DNA of 64,000 nucleotides from NCBI GenBank assembly GCA_950022295.1, contig OX465598.1:303254001-303318000 (forward strand), read 5' to 3'. This DNA is from Bromus sterilis. Taxonomy: Eukaryota > Streptophyta > Magnoliopsida > Poales > Poaceae. This document shows, piece by piece, positions 45,924 through 58,932 of the stretch (its first letter is position 1; the number at the start of each line of letters is the position of its first letter). The notes under the pieces are model-generated. The model saw only the letters and a list, made by a program, of their open reading frames with translations. It had not been told where the DNA came from and made no database searches. Made by a program: the position numbers and the translations under genes.

Positions 45924-47636
45924 TGTTGTGATACGGGGCAGAAAACACAAATTTTTCATACCTACGGTACCCGAACCCAAGATCTATGCTATGGCGATGT
46001 AAAGTAACGGAGGGAATCGGTGTTCATACCTTTGAAGAACGAAAGAGGGAAACGTTCTTGCGAACGTGGCTGGCATAGACTCTGAACTACGACCTCCCTG
46101 TCGTGTAGAAGACCACCACCGGCGAGGATGACTCCCGGTAAACCTCCAGCGACGAAGTAGCACCACAGGTGTAGTGCCTCGAAGAGATTATACACGTACG
46201 GTACAATCGATGTTCCTCCCGGGCCCCGAACCAGGCGAGCAACGGAAGAAAGACGGCTACGGATCCCAACTCCAGCAGAACGACGGCCTACCTTATGGTG
46301 GAGAACTCCAATGCTGGTGCAGACTCCAAACAAGGGGAGTCCACTTCCGGGAAGGAGAAGGAGGAAGAAGGAGATATTGATGTGTTGGAAAAAGGGGGGG
46401 CTACCCCTCCTTATATAGGCCAAGGGGGGGGGGGGGTTTGATCCTCCTCCCCTCCCCCATGTGGGACTAAACTCCCAAGGGGGGGGAGTGCGCCGGCCAT
46501 AGGGGGGGTTGGGCCCCACCCTTGGCGCCAAGCCCAAGGGGGGAGACCCCTTCCTCCCTTAATGGGCCCCATGGGCCCATATAGCCTTTTTCCCATTTTT
46601 TTAATTTTTTTAATATGTTTTAAATATTTAATTCAGATAATTAAATAATAAAACATTATTAAAACAATTAAACTTTATTTTGAACTATTCAAAATGTCCG
46701 GAAACCATTTCGTCCTCCTCCGGAACTATTCCGGTGATTTCTCCTATTTCACCGATTGATCCCGTAACTGTCCTATGCATCGATTGCCCTTAAGTGTAAC
46801 ACCCTAACGGTCCGGGAAACAGCAGACATGGTCGACACTCTTCTCACTGACCAATGACTAGTCAGTTGGACCTGGTTACAATCCTTGACAGCCCCTGCGC
46901 TTCCATTGAATGAACTTCGATCGCCTTTGGAAACCGTTAACGATACGACGTAATCCCTTTGTGCTGCGGTACTTTGTTTGTCCGAGGTTTTATCGTCGGT
47001 ATCCTACATACCGTATTCACATCTCGTTCACAACAAACAAGTTTACTCGTCCATGATCATTGCATCTCTTGTGACCTAGTCACTTGCTTGCAAGCTATTG
47101 ATGCAATATCACCGAGTGGGCCCAGAGTACCTGTCCTGTCACAAGGACTGACATATCCCGCTCTGATCTATTAACATACTCATCAACCATCTATTTCGGA
47201 ATACCCAAAGTGCACCGTTATAGCCAGCATATTTCAGTCAGGCGGTGGGATACAAATCAAAGTCTCCTCATAGATGACAATTACGTATGATCATTACGGT
47301 CTAAGGACTAAGCCATATGTTACAAAGTCATAGCAACGTTGAACTATGTGACTTGATCACATTGCAATACTTTAGGTGGGTGTACGTCCATCACATCATT
47401 CCCCTTAACGATATGACCTCATTGTCAATGGACTTAAGTGTCGCCATGATCAGGAAAGCTTGATCAATCAATTTCCCAATGAGATAGTTTACCCGAGTTA
47501 AACTACGGACCATGTTTTATACTACACCTGTATTAGTATTTCCAAGTAATACAGTTATAGCACAGTATAAAACGTATTATGAACAAAAACGGATATGTGA
47601 CAAATATCTTTATTAATTTGTCTCTAGGGCACATAT
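45924..47636 (-). repeat. Copia 5' LTR, terminal six bases missing
   Basis: Matches the 3' LTR along its length. The high-coordinate end stops at CACATAT (47636); the terminal CCAACA (TGTTGG on the element strand) is gone. TATA box at 46410-46417. G runs at 46424-46436 are longer than in the 3' LTR. Confidence 0.9.
46410..46417 (-). promoter_or_regulatory. TATA box in copia 5' LTR
   Basis: Minus strand TATATAAG; this copy would drive the genomic transcript. Confidence 0.6.
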
Positions 47637-47644
47637 GTGACAAA
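47637..47644. other. 8-bp filler at a deletion junction
   Basis: GTGACAAA lies between the broken copia LTR (…CACATAT) and Q's coding sequence (CGGGTGGCATGCC). The same ATATGTGACAAA occurs 42 bases away inside the LTR (47593-47604), so the filler looks copied from there through the shared ATAT. Confidence 0.8.
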
Positions 47645-49230
47645 CGGGTGGCATGCCCGACAGCTCTTCAGGAAAGACATCCGGGAAGTCACGAACCACC
47701 GGAATATCTTCAAGTTCGGGAAGGGGAAGTACATTCAAAGAATGCACCTGGGTTCTTGTTCTGGGTGAGGTGTAGTTGACGGTCTTTTCTGCAGGGTGGG
47801 TGAGTTTCACTGATTTGCCTTTGCAATCAAGGTAGGCATTCTGTCTTGATAGCCAATCCATGCCAAGGATGACATCAATGTCTGAAGACTTGAGGGCTAT
47901 GAGTGAAGCAAGGAATACTTAACCCTCAATCACAATTTGATTACCATGGCTTACTCTATTAGTTTGCCATCTTGACCCTGGAGTTTGAATAATCATGGGG
48001 GTGGAAACTTCAACAAAGGATAACTCATGACGAAGAGCATAACTTTCCGACATGAATGAATGAGATGCTCCTGGGTCGAAAAGAACGGAAGTAGGAACAT
48101 AATTGACTGGGAGCGTACCAAGAATGACGTCAGTGGTGTCGTTTGTCTCTTCGGCGGCAATCTGATTCACACGTCCACGAGTGGTGGGAGGAGCGGGTTT
48201 GGTGGTGTAGACCTTCTGGGGTGGCTTGCCACGACCGTTGTTGTTGCCTCCGGCACGGGGTGGAGCATTCTGATTCTGGAGCTGGTTCTGGGGACACTCG
48301 CGGGATAGTGGCATGCCTGACCACATTTGTAACAGGCTCCAAAGACAGTGCGTGGAGCTGGGTTGTTCGGTGTAGCGGGGTGGAACTGAGCTGGGGGACG
48401 AGGCGCCACATAGGATGGCCTCGGTGGGTTTTTCTGGCGGAACATACTGTTGGGGATCCAGATCTTGCGCTTCTGGGAGCCTGAACTGGATGAACCATCA
48501 TCTCTAGGGTGTTTGCGGAAGTCATTGGGGTTTTTCATGTCCTCTGCCTTGATGGCCTTGTTGACAAGGACCTGGAAGGTGGCAAAGTCATGTAGGTTGA
48601 GCTCACGACGGAATTCGGAATTGAGTCCACGACGGAACCTCTCTTGCTTCTTGGCGTCGGTGGAGACTTCTTCAGTAGCATAACGAGCCAGTCGGTTGAA
48701 CTCACGACTAAACTCGACAACAGTCCTTCTGCCTTGGGTGAGGTTGCAGAACTCCTCACGCTTGCGGTCCATAAGACCCTTGGGAATGTGGTGCTCACGG
48801 AAGGAAGTGCAGAATTCATCCCAAGATGCGGGCGGTCCAACGGGACGCATGTTCAGGAAGTTCTCCCACTAAGAGCTAGCTGCACCTTCAAGGTGATAGG
48901 TGGCATAGCTGACCCTGTCGCCATCTGCAACATGGCCTGCCTGGAGCTTCCTCTCGATGTTGCGAAGCCAGTCATCGGCCTCAAGGGGCTCGGTGGAGTA
49001 ATTGAAAACCGGGGGATGAAGCCCGATGAAGTCGTTCAAAGACACCAACTCGTTGCGCTGCTGAGTGGTGTTCCGGGCAATGCCCTCCAGCAAATGGTGA
49101 GAGTCTCGGCGGTTCCTCTACCCCTCCATCAGAACCTGAGCCATCGTGGGTGGGGCGGAAGGTTGCCTTCCTCCTGTTCATTCCCACGACCCTGGGCACG
49201 ACCAAGCTGATCACGGGTTCCTTGAGACAT
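47645..49230 (-). pseudogene. gag: Element Q gag-protease, multiply broken
   Basis: Homologous to the gag-pol start of A and P. Damage seen: a one-base loss near 49155 (GTGGGTGGGGCGG where P has GTGGGTGGGGGTGG) shifting the frame soon after the start; TAG for Trp in SSWWEN (about 48870); a frameshift at about 48303 in the zinc knuckle (ACYKCGQACHYP then lost); TAA at 47919. The protease keeps the active VLFDPGASHSF motif. Sequence ends at EELSGMPP where P continues DRCVEFIVD. Confidence 0.85.
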
Positions 49231-49562
49231 CCTGAAGGTGAAAACCAAAGTCAAATAGAGTTGATTGGAAGAATCTAATCAAGGTATTGAAGTACTGGAA
49301 GGATTACAGAGCAAAGGAAGTAATCATCTTGACAACATGGTGATAAAAGCATACATGCCATATATTCACAAGTTGTCATACAAACCATACATCGTTTTAG
49401 TACAAGCACCAAGCTAATACAAACGTGATGAAGATGATACATCCTTCAGAGGCACTCTGACTTCCTATACATTATTTATCTAAGCCTCTGGAACTTAGAA
49501 CACTTTGCGTACAATATACTAAGATACTACTACATCCTCACTAAGTAAGACCACAGGCGGTC

Positions 49563-50257
49563 TCACTCATCTCCATCTCCATAGTAGTCCTCGTAAAAGT
49601 TACCCGCGTATCCCGGTAGCTGAAGGCGCCCATCGGAAAACACGGAGGCCTGTGGACCCTGATATCCATTTGGGCAAGGATGGGGCCTAGGTCCAGCGTA
49701 GGGTGGAAGCAGAGGACCACGGGGTGGAAAAATGCCTCCAATCTTGGGCCAAGCAACTCGAGAAGGCATCTGTGTCCTGGCTGGGTAGATAGCATCATAC
49801 TCCACTTATCCAACACTCACGAAGGGTGCCAAGAGTGTCAGTGCTCGATACAGACGAACACGGGTGGCGAGAAGCTCAAAACGGATAGCGCGTGCATCAC
49901 GATCTCGATCACAAGAAAACCTAGCAGTCATCTGAAGTACTGGATGCTCTGCAGAGTGATCTGAGTACAGTCCGGTGTAATACAAGAGTATGCAGCATCC
50001 TGCACAGCCGTGTTCTCGGTGACACCAATGCCATGCCCAAAAATGACAGGCTGAGAGACTCCAATGTGGTGCGGGTAAATCCTGACAGTGCAGTGGAACT
50101 GAGTCTGGTTGAAGTCAAGGAACTGCTCCTCAACTGTGTACTCAGGATACCACCGATAGCCAAGGAAGGACATCATCTCGGTGAGCATGGATGGATGCCC
50201 ACGCACATCAAGGCACCGGGTCAGACGAACAATCTGCCGAGGGGGAAGATCCGCCAT
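49563..50257 (-). pseudogene. Element Q copy of the pre-gag frame, broken
   Basis: Starts MADLPPRQIVRLTRCLDVRG and follows the A and P copies until AYSCIT. There a deletion between two TATTAC words (TGTATTAC|ACCGGAC) removes the LLREEHTML...GEEAYY part and shifts the frame. A TAA in the context GTTGGATAAGTGGAG (about 49805-49812) is at the same place as the stop in P. The Pro/Gly-rich tail follows to 49563. Confidence 0.7.
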
Positions 50258-50663
50258 CTGAAACAGAAAGAAGGAGTTTGCAAATGCATCAGATTATGAG
50301 ATAAACCTGGAATGACACGGACAGCATAACGGCTGTAATTTCAAGAAAAGACAATTTCTTACAACATGGAAAACAACACTTACATACGATGTAAGAAAAC
50401 AGGAAGGACAACAACTCTAACGAAACGAACACAACCTTCCTACGGCTACAAGGAAGCAAACAACGAGATGTTCTAATCAGACAGAGGAGAGCCTAGTCCT
50501 ATCTTCCCGTAGAATAAGATGAGGGTGACTCAGAACTCAGAACGATGAGGGTAAGGAGAAAAAAGAAGCCTTACGTTGTTCCCTCATATACCCAGAGTAA
50601 CTATATAACTATAGAAGGCTAGACTCGACTTCGGCCAAGGCTACTAGTCCTACAGTCAGTCCT

Positions 50664-50675
50664 GCCCTGCTACCA
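50664..50675 (-). other. Degenerate primer-binding site of element Q
   Basis: Minus strand TGGTAGCAGGGC, a mutated form of TGGTATCAGAGC, four bases from the LTR end as in A and P. Confidence 0.7.
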
Positions 50676-50679
50676 AGTC

Positions 50680-53600
50680 TGTCGGGACCCGGGGTTAGCG
50701 TATGCAAGTCCCGCTACGACATAGTCATATGGAGAGTCGAGAACCGTACCCACTTGTCTAAGCAGACAAGGCCAAGCACAGAACATTCTCGGAAAGCATC
50801 GTACGTGAGGGGCATCCCATCCAGGCCGGATGATCAACTGAGATGGGTCCTCATCGTCCGCACACAAGTCTAATGATATGGGTGATGAACTCCCATATTC
50901 ACAGACAAGTCGCCTCAACCATACTACCGACTATCTCATAACTCTTACATAGACTTACTCCAGCCCGATCACTTAGTCGGGGTCTAGGGCGGGCTCAATC
51001 ATACCACAAAGTGTGCATGAGACGGAGACTCGAGCAATCGCATCGCGATGCCCCAAGCTGCGCACATCTAAGGGCCACTTGGTGTATGAAAGACCGCCAG
51101 CCAGATCACAACTAAGGTCTCGAAAACCCATACAAAGACATGCATGTTATAAACATACACGCAGCACACATGCCTTGTATAAACAGCAGGTATCATTGAA
51201 ATTATCTACAAAGTATACATTTTATTAATAACTCTTACAGAGTGCACACAGAGATCACAAGCATGTGATCCAACATTACAACAACAAGTGGAAGCAAAGT
51301 ATGTCTGAGTACAGGCAAGTTTAACAAATGTCTTAAGAAGAATTATTTAAACACAAGCCCTCCACGAGGGAACCGGTCGTCTCACTTGGACTAGACTAGC
51401 TTGATCTTCAGTCGTCGAGCTCGATGAAGAAGCCACCTTCGGGGTCAGTGGGTTCATCTAAAACATACATTAAGCAAACGTGAGTACAAAGTCGTACTCA
51501 GCAAGACTTACATAGGAGATATACTACTCATGCAAATGTATCAAGGTAAAGGGAGGTGGGGTTTCACTTGCAGAAGTGCCAGCTTTGACTTGGCTAGTCC
51601 TGAACTACGAGTACCAGACTTGAGGTAAGAAGCGTACACGAGTCCACTACTTTCTCCAACCAATTACACCACTATGGTGCCTTCCTCGACTTCCCCACGA
51701 GAAAGCACGCCATAGCACTCACACTTATCTTGGTGTGTTTTAGAAGTATCCAGTTCAAGTTGTCTAATAATCAAGCTATTCGAATAGTTTTGTTAACCCT
51801 GCAGGGGTGTACAGCTACACACACATGATCATCAGTTACCGCCTTTGATCTCGACACCATTCAAGGGATGTCAGCGAGGATGCTCACCACAACTGTTACC
51901 TCATAGCCTATCTAGTCCAAGAAAGCCGCCTACCTGGGTTGGCTACCACTATCGTGAACCCGGCCGGTTTACCGAAGTGGACCCAGATGATGTGTGCGTG
52001 GTGCATAAGCCAGTCTCGGGTGAGCCGTTCTCACACTTAGCACCCAGGCCACAGACCAACTAGAACTCCGAACTATTGCGACATCTGGACATCGAAAGGG
52101 ATGAGTTTATAAGTTGAGAGGGGTCGGTGAGCCCAATGTGTGGTTGTACTCTTCGTCTTGGATCACCACACAAGAACTCGGACTTAGGGCGGTGTTCAAC
52201 GATACAACCCACTGTGTACTCCTACACAGCCTCTCATCGTTCACCTTGTATTAGGGTAGATTCACCAACACATTTCCACCAACATCATCATGATCACTGC
52301 CATCCCGACTCACATAACAGTAACATCATTGTATCACTCTAAGCATGCAATAATCAGTAACAATTGCAGGGGCCACATGATATCAATCAACTCCTACATT
52401 TGCTAGGATTGTGGTTTGCTTACTACTGTGACAAATGATAGGTCATGCAAAGGAATGGGTTCATCTATGCGGTAGAAATGCATCATGGTAATCATCCTAA
52501 ACAATGCATAAGCGAGATATGAGAGGGAAGTGGGATTTTATCGACATGATCAATGGGGGTTTTCTTGCCTTGCTGACGAGGTTCGGGTTCGGGGTCTTCA
52601 ACGAAGGGGGCTGCCTCCTGTTCCGGTTCCATCTCTACTCGACAAACAACAAACAAGGTAGAAAAGTAAATACAATGCACAATCACATGGTTGAAGGTTG
52701 AAACTTGATGTATATGCTTTGATGTGTGAAGCAATTCCATATAAATGGAGTATATTGCAAATGTAATTGCAAATTCAAACTCCAAATTGAATTCAATCTA
52801 GCCAAGTTGCATATGACATTGTTTGAACAAGTTAAACCATTTTGAAAAGTGTAAGATATGCCTCTGAAGTTCAAGTATAATGTGATATGTTGATATGGTT
52901 CAAAATACAAAAGCATTTGAAATGAATTTGATTTAATTCCATTTAAATCAAATAGCAAATGCTACTGGTCCCAAATTAAATTCAACTCAACCAAAGTTGA
53001 AAGTTGGAAATTTGCATAGATAATTTTCTCCTGATCATTTTCCATATATTATTTGTTAAATTTGGAGTTGATATGAATTTTCTATGAATTTCCAAAGTTT
53101 GGGGTAATTTCTGCCTTTTCTGGAATTGTTTTAATTAGAAAAGCTTTTATTGCGCCAGCATTGCATCAGCATGACGTCAGGGGGTTTTGACCCTGGTCAA
53201 ACTGACATGGGGACCCACCTGTCATAGGCTCTGTTCAAAACCCGGTTTAGATTAGCTTAACAGAGGGGATTAGGGGGCCTGGGGTCCACATGGCAGTGTC
53301 ACTTGGGGGGCGGGTTTAGTGGCTAAACGAGCCCACCACGTCAGCCTCGCCGGAGGCTAGTCGCCGGCGACGTCCAGACGCGGCGGTGTCCACGGAGACG
53401 GCGGCTCCGGCCACCATTTGGCATGCCGCGACCACCAAACGGGGCCCAGGCACGCGCGCTTCATCTGAGACAGACGAGCAGCACGAGGGCTCACCGGAAG
53501 GACGTCGGCGCCGAGCAAAGGCGGCGGCAGAAGCACGGTCGTGGTGCAAATCTTGCTGTGGTGCACCATTTGAGCCACGGTTGGGCGCATTCGAAGCAGC

Positions 53601-54732
53601 AGATCATGGTGGTTGCGAAGGACAAGGTGGTGAGGATGACTGCTTAGCGCAGGCTCGTCGACGATGAGCACGGCGGCTCTGTACTCCGGCGTTCATGGCA
53701 ACTCGAGCTAGAGGAGGGGAAAGGAGCCGCGGTTTGAGGGGAAACGCTCACCAGACACTGGTGAACACGTTGGAGCAGGCGTCGGAGGCGGGGAGGTTAC
53801 GGTGGCGACGAATCGATCAACTCGAGCTCCGGCGGCCGGCGGCGATCCAATGAAGCGTGCTTCTCTTCGGGGCCGAATTGAAGCTCCAGCTTCTGCGAGA
53901 AGACGAAGTCGATGGCGAGGAGCACGTTGGACTTGCTTGCTCGAGCTCTAGGTATCGTTGGCCGTGGAAACCATGGCGGGGCGCTCCGGCGAGTCTTCGG
54001 GAGGTGGATAAATCGGGCGAGGGAGACGGGGAGGGTGTCTGTGGAGAGGGGGAATGGAACGGGGAGGCTTCTGGGCGTCTCCAGGACACGTAGAAGGCGG
54101 CGGGGAAGCAGCTGCGTGGCCAGGGCGTTGCGGTGGCGTCGGCGGCCTCGGCATGGCCGGCACGCAGCAGCGTGCCCGCTTGCCTGGGGAAGACGACAAG
54201 CGTCCAGGTGGGCTTGGGCCAGGGGGCGTTGAGTTGGGCCAGAAGCAAGGTAAGCCCTTTTCCCTTTTTCTGTTTCTTTTCTATTTTCTTTTCTGTCTTT
54301 GTTTTGGTTTTGCTAAATAAAATAGCAAACCATTTTATTAAATGCTGAAACTTTTTATGTGGCATCAAAATATACTAGGCTAGCCACTTGTAAAGTTTGA
54401 ACATTTTTAAAATTCAAATAATTTGAACTTTAAATCAAATAGGGGTTTTTGATTAATTCCAAGTCACTGTTTGAATATTTGAAAAATCCATGAGCATGGG
54501 GTGGGTCCCACATCACTTGATATGTGATCACACTCATTTATTAGACTTTTCAAAAATCTAACATGAATTTTTGGAGAAGATTTTTATCTGGACTTTTGAA
54601 ATAATTCATCTGGGGGGGGGTTCCTTCTCCCATTTTTCTTTTGATTTTGAATTCAAAGACTTCTTTTGAATTTTTTAACATGATGCAAGATGACTTTGAT
54701 CCTAGCACATTACCTAGCAGAGGGTTCTGACA
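50680..54732 (-). repeat. Element Q 5' LTR, 4.05 kb
   Basis: TGTCAGAACCCTC at 54732 to CCCCGGGTCCCGACA at 50680. Same family as the P LTRs, but its middle (52700-52990) and GC-rich core (53330-54240) are clearly different. It also lacks the CCGCGG part of the palindrome block: CAAGCTATTCGAATAG at 51773, a deletion between two GCTA words. Confidence 0.88.
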
Positions 54733-57401
54733 GCATGAACTACGGCAGCGAGTTCAAGGTCATGGGTAGGATAGTTCTCTTCATGTGGCCGCAACTGGCG
54801 TGAAGCATAAGCTACCACATGTCTATCTTGCATAAGTATGCATCCTAACCCTTGCCGTGATGCGTCACAATAGATCTCGAAATCCTTTTTGGTGTCTGGA
54901 GGTGCAAGTACGGGTGCAGAAGTCAATCTTCTTTTTAGCTCTTGAAAGCTTTCCTCGCACTTGGGAGTCCATAGGAATTTCTTATCTTTCTTGAAGAGTT
55001 CAGTTAGAGGCTTTGCAACTTTAGAAAAGTTCTCGACGAAGCGACGGCAATAACTGGCTAGGCCAAGAAAACTCCTAACTTGCTTAACCGATTCAGGTGG
55101 AGTCCAATCAAGGATGGCCTGAAATCTCTCGGGATTCATAGCAATGCCTTTTGCAGAAATCACGTGGCCTAAGTAGGTCACTTCTGGTAGCGAAAATTCA
55201 CACTTGGAGAATTTAGCATCCAGGCGATGCTCTCTAAGTTTCATCAATACCAGCCTTAGGTGTTCGGCATGTTCTTCTTCGTTCTTCGAGTAGATGAGAA
55301 TATCATCGAGATAAACCACAACAAATTTATCTAAGAACTCCATGAAGATCGAATTCATCATGCGTGAGAAAGTGGCGGGGGCATTGGTTAAACCAAAGGA
55401 AATGACGGTGTACTCGTAAAGACCATAACGAGTAGTAAAAGCTGTTTTGGGAATGTCCTCGTTTCGGATCTTGATTTGATGATAACCTAATCTCAAATCC
55501 ATCTTGGAGAAGACAGAGGATCCTGCAAGTTGATCATAAAGATCATTGATCCTGGGAAATGGGTACTTGTTCTTTATCGTCGCTAAATTTAGCGGGCGAT
55601 AGTCTACGCACATCCTTTCTGTTCCATCTTTCTTCGTTACAAATAGAACGGGGCAACCCCATGGCGATGAGCTAGGGCGGATGAAGCCTTTTTCCAACAA
55701 AGCTTCCAGTTGGGTTTTAAGCTCAGCTAACTCACGTGGGGCCATTTTGTATGGGCGTCTAGAAATTGGTGCGGTTCCTGGAACAAGATCCACTATGAAC
55801 TCTACACATCTGTCGGGTGGCATGCCCGGCAACTCTTCAGGAAAGACATCCGGGAAGTCACAAACCACCGGAACATCTTCAAGGTCGGGAAGGGGAAGTA
55901 CATTCAAGGAATGCACTTGGGTTCTTGTTCTGGGTGAGGTATAGTTGACTGTCTTGCCTGAAGGGTGGGTTAGTTTCACGGATTTGCCTTTGCAATCCAG
56001 GTAGGCATTCTGTCTTGATAGCCAATCCATGCCAAGGATGACATCAATATCGGAAGACTTGAGGGCTATGAGTGAAGCAAGGAATACTAAACCTTCAATT
56101 GCAATTGGATTACCATGGCTCACTCTATTAGTTTGCCATCTTGACCCTGGAGTTTGAATAATCATTGGGGTGGACAATTCAACAAAAGATAACTCATGAC
56201 AAAGTGCATAACTTTCCGACATGAATGAATGAGATGCTCCTGGGTCGAAAAGAACGGAAGTAGGAACATAATTGACTGGGAGCGTACCAAGAATGACGTC
56301 AGTGGTGTCCTCAGTCTCTTCGGCGGCAATCTGGTTCACACGTCCATGAGTGGCGGGAGGAGCGGGATTGGTGGTGTAGACCTTCTAGGGTGGCTTGCCA
56401 CGACCATTTTTGTTGCCTCCGGCACAGGGTGGAGCATTCTGATTCTGGAGCTGGTTCCGGGGACACTCGCGGGAGGAGTGGCCTGCCTGGCCACACTTGT
56501 AACAGGCTCCAAAGACAATGCGTGGAGCTAGGTTGTTTGGTGGAGCTGGGTGGAACTGAGTTGGTGGACGAGGCGCCACATAGGATGGCCTCGGTGGGTT
56601 GTTCTGGCGGAACAGACTATTGGGGATCCAGATCTTGCGCTTCTGGGAGCCGGAACTGGATGAACCATCGTCTCTAGGGTGTTTGCGAAAGTCATTGGGA
56701 GTGTTCATGTCCTCTGCCTTGATGGCCTTGTTGACAAGGACCTGGAAGGTGGAAAAGTCATGTAGATTGAGCTCACGATGGAGTCCATAATTGAGTCCAC
56801 GACGGAACCTCTCTTGCTTCTTGGCGGCGGTGGAGACCTCTTCAGTAGCATAGCGAGCCAGTCGGTTGAACTCACGACTAAACTCGTCAACGGTCCTTCT
56901 GCCTTGGGTGAGGTTGCAGAACTCCTCACGCTTGCGGTCCATAAGACCCTTGGGAATGTGGTGCTCGCGGAAGGAAGTGCAGAATTCATCCCAAGATGCG
57001 GGTGGTCCAACGGGACGCATGTTCCGGAAGTTCTCCCACCAAGAGCTAGTTGCACCTTCAAGGTGATAGGTGGCATAGCTGACCCTGTCGCCATCTGCAA
57101 CATGGCCTGCCTGGAGCTTCCTCTCGATGCTTCGAAGCCAGTCATCGGCGTCAAGGGGCTCGGTGGAGTAACTGAAAACCGGGGGATGAAGCCGGATGAA
57201 GTCGTTCAGGGACACCAACTCATTGCGCTGTTGAGTGGTGTTGCGAGCAATGACCTCCAGCAAATGGTGAGAGTCTCGGCGGTTCCTCTCAACCTCCATC
57301 AGAACCTGAGCCATCGTGGGTGGGGGTGGAAGGTTGCCTTCCTCCTGTTCATTCCCACGACCTTGGGCACGACCAAGCTGGCCACGGGTTCCTTGAGACA
57401 T
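54733..57401 (-). pseudogene. gag-pol: Element P gag-protease-RT-RNase H polyprotein
   Basis: Best-preserved gag-pol of the window, one frame from MSQGTRGQLGRAQ (57401). Gag has a complete zinc knuckle (CYKCGQAGHSSREC). A single TAG (56385-56387, codon 339) replaces Gln in KPPQKVY. Protease: VLFDPGASHSFMSES with intact Asp. RT: FIRPSSSPWGCPVLFVTKKD, YRPLN, LRLGYHQIKI, VVYLDDILIYS (catalytic YLDD), SFLGLASYCRRF. RNase H: YCDASRQGLGCILMQ and THDLELAAVVHA. It then runs straight into Q's LTR, reading seven more codons before a stop at 54714. The rest of RNase H is missing here; integrase lies at 37.8-39.4 kb. Confidence 0.9.
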
Positions 57402-57731
57402 CCTGAAGGTGAAAACCAAAGTCAAACAAAGTTGATTTGAAGAGTCTAAACAAGGTATTGAAGTACTGGAAGGATTACCGAGAAAAGGAAGTAATCATCT
57501 TGACAACATGGTGATAAAAGCATACAAGCCATATATTCACAAGCTGTCGTAAAAACCATACATCATTTTAGTACATGCACCAAGCTAATACAAACGTGAT
57601 GAAGATGATACATCCTTCAGAGGCACTCTGACTTCCTATACATTATTTATCTAAGCCTCTGGAACTTAGACACCTTGTGTACAATATACTAAGATACTAC
57701 TACATCCTCACTAAGTAGACCTTAGACGGTC

Positions 57732-58511
57732 TCACTCATCTCCATCTCTATAGTAGTCCTCGTAAAAGTTACCCGCGTAACCCGATAGCTGAAGGTGACC
57801 ATCGGAAAACACGGAGGCCTGTGGACCCTGATATCCATTTGGGCAAGGATGGGGCCTAGGTCCAGCGTAGGGTGGAAGGAGAGGACCACGGGGTGGAAAA
57901 ATGCCTCCAATCTCGGGCCAAGCAACTCGAGAAGGCATCTGTGTCCTCACAGGGTATATAGAATCATACTCGACTTATCCAACACTCACGAAGGGTGCCA
58001 AGTGTGTCAGTGCTCGATACAGACGAATACGGGTGGCGTGAAGCTCAAAACGGAGAGCGCGTGCATCACGATCTTGATCACAAGAAAACCTAGCAGTCAT
58101 CTGAAGTACTGGATCCTCTGCAGAGTGATCTGAGTAGAGTTCGGTGTAATATGCCTCTTCTCCTGGAAGTGCAGCAGGGATATAGCAGAACGAGGTCTGT
58201 CTCAGCATAGTGTGCTCCTCTCTCAGCAGGGTAATACATGAGTATGAAGCATCCTGAACAGCCATGTTCTCAGTCATGCCAATGCCATGTCCAAAGTGGA
58301 TAGGCTGAGTGACTCCATTGTGGTGCGGGTAGATCCTGACAATGTAGTGGTACCGAGTCTGGTAGAAGTCGTGGAACTGCTCCTCGACGGTGTACTCAGG
58401 ATACCATCGATATCCCACATAGGACATCATCTCGATCAACGTGGCAGGATGGCCACGCACACCAAGGCACCTGGTCAAACGAACAATCTGCCGAGGTGGA
58501 AGATCTTCCAT
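57732..58511 (-). pseudogene. Element P copy of the pre-gag frame with one stop
   Basis: Starts MEDLPPRQIVRLTRCLGVRG. 178 codons are open to FVSVG, then a TAA (57975-57977) where A has Ser, after which the same frame continues (EYDSIYPVRTQMPS ... NFYEDYYRDGDE) to 57732. The 89-residue segment occurs once, so the A duplication is specific to A. The stop is shared with Q, so a 178-codon form may be the ancestral state of this subfamily. Function unknown. Confidence 0.6.
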
Positions 58512-58916
58512 CTGAAACAGAAAGAAGGAGTTTGCAAATGCATCAGATTAGGAAGAAACTTGGGATGACTCGGGAAGCATAACGGCTGTAATTGCAAGAA
58601 AAAGACAATTTCTTACAACATGGAAACAGCACTTACATACGATGTAAGAAATCAGGAAGCACAACAACTCTAACGAACCGAACACAACCTTCCTACGGCT
58701 ATAAGGAAGCAAACAACAAGATGTTCTAATCAGATAAAGGAGAGCCTAGTCCTATCTTCCCGTAGAACAAGATGAGGGTGACTCAGAACTCAGAACGACG
58801 GGGGTAAGGAGAAAAAAGAAGCCTTACGTTGTTCCCTTATATACCCAGAGTAACTATATAACTATAGAAGGCTAGACTCGACTTCGGCCAAGGCTTCTAG
58901 TCCTACAGTCAGTCCT

Positions 58917-58928
58917 TCTCTGATACCA
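58917..58928 (-). other. Primer-binding site of element P
   Basis: Minus strand TGGTATCAGAGA, one base different from the tRNA-iMet complement, four bases from the LTR end. Confidence 0.8.
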
Positions 58929-58932
58929 AGTC

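Larger units (their letters stand above)
39357..47636 (-). mobile_element. BARE/Angela-like Ty1/copia retrotransposon
   Basis: Minus strand: 5' LTR (47636-45924), primer site, about 1.1 kb leader, gag-protease-integrase-RT-RNase H in one frame (44838-41101), polypurine tract, 3' LTR (41069-39357). The LTR opening TGTTGGATATGTGCCC, the tRNA-iMet primer site and the GTGGGAGAC tract match the BARE/Angela group from memory. It landed in P's integrase gene (flank GAAGT at 39352-39356). The far end has lost six LTR bases and its target copy through a deletion. LTRs differ at scattered bases and in G-run length, so the insertion is not brand new. Confidence 0.9.
47645..54732 (-). mobile_element. Element Q: chromovirus fragment inside element P
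   Basis: Minus strand: complete 5' LTR (54732-50680), primer site, leader frame, gag and protease, cut at 47645 before RT. It starts abruptly inside P's RNase H coding sequence at 54733, as a same-orientation nested insertion would. Its own pol and 3' LTR are missing, presumably removed by the deletion that also trimmed the copia LTR. Flank 54733-54737 (GCATG) would be the target copy. Alternatively it is a recombination product between two related elements. Confidence 0.65.
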
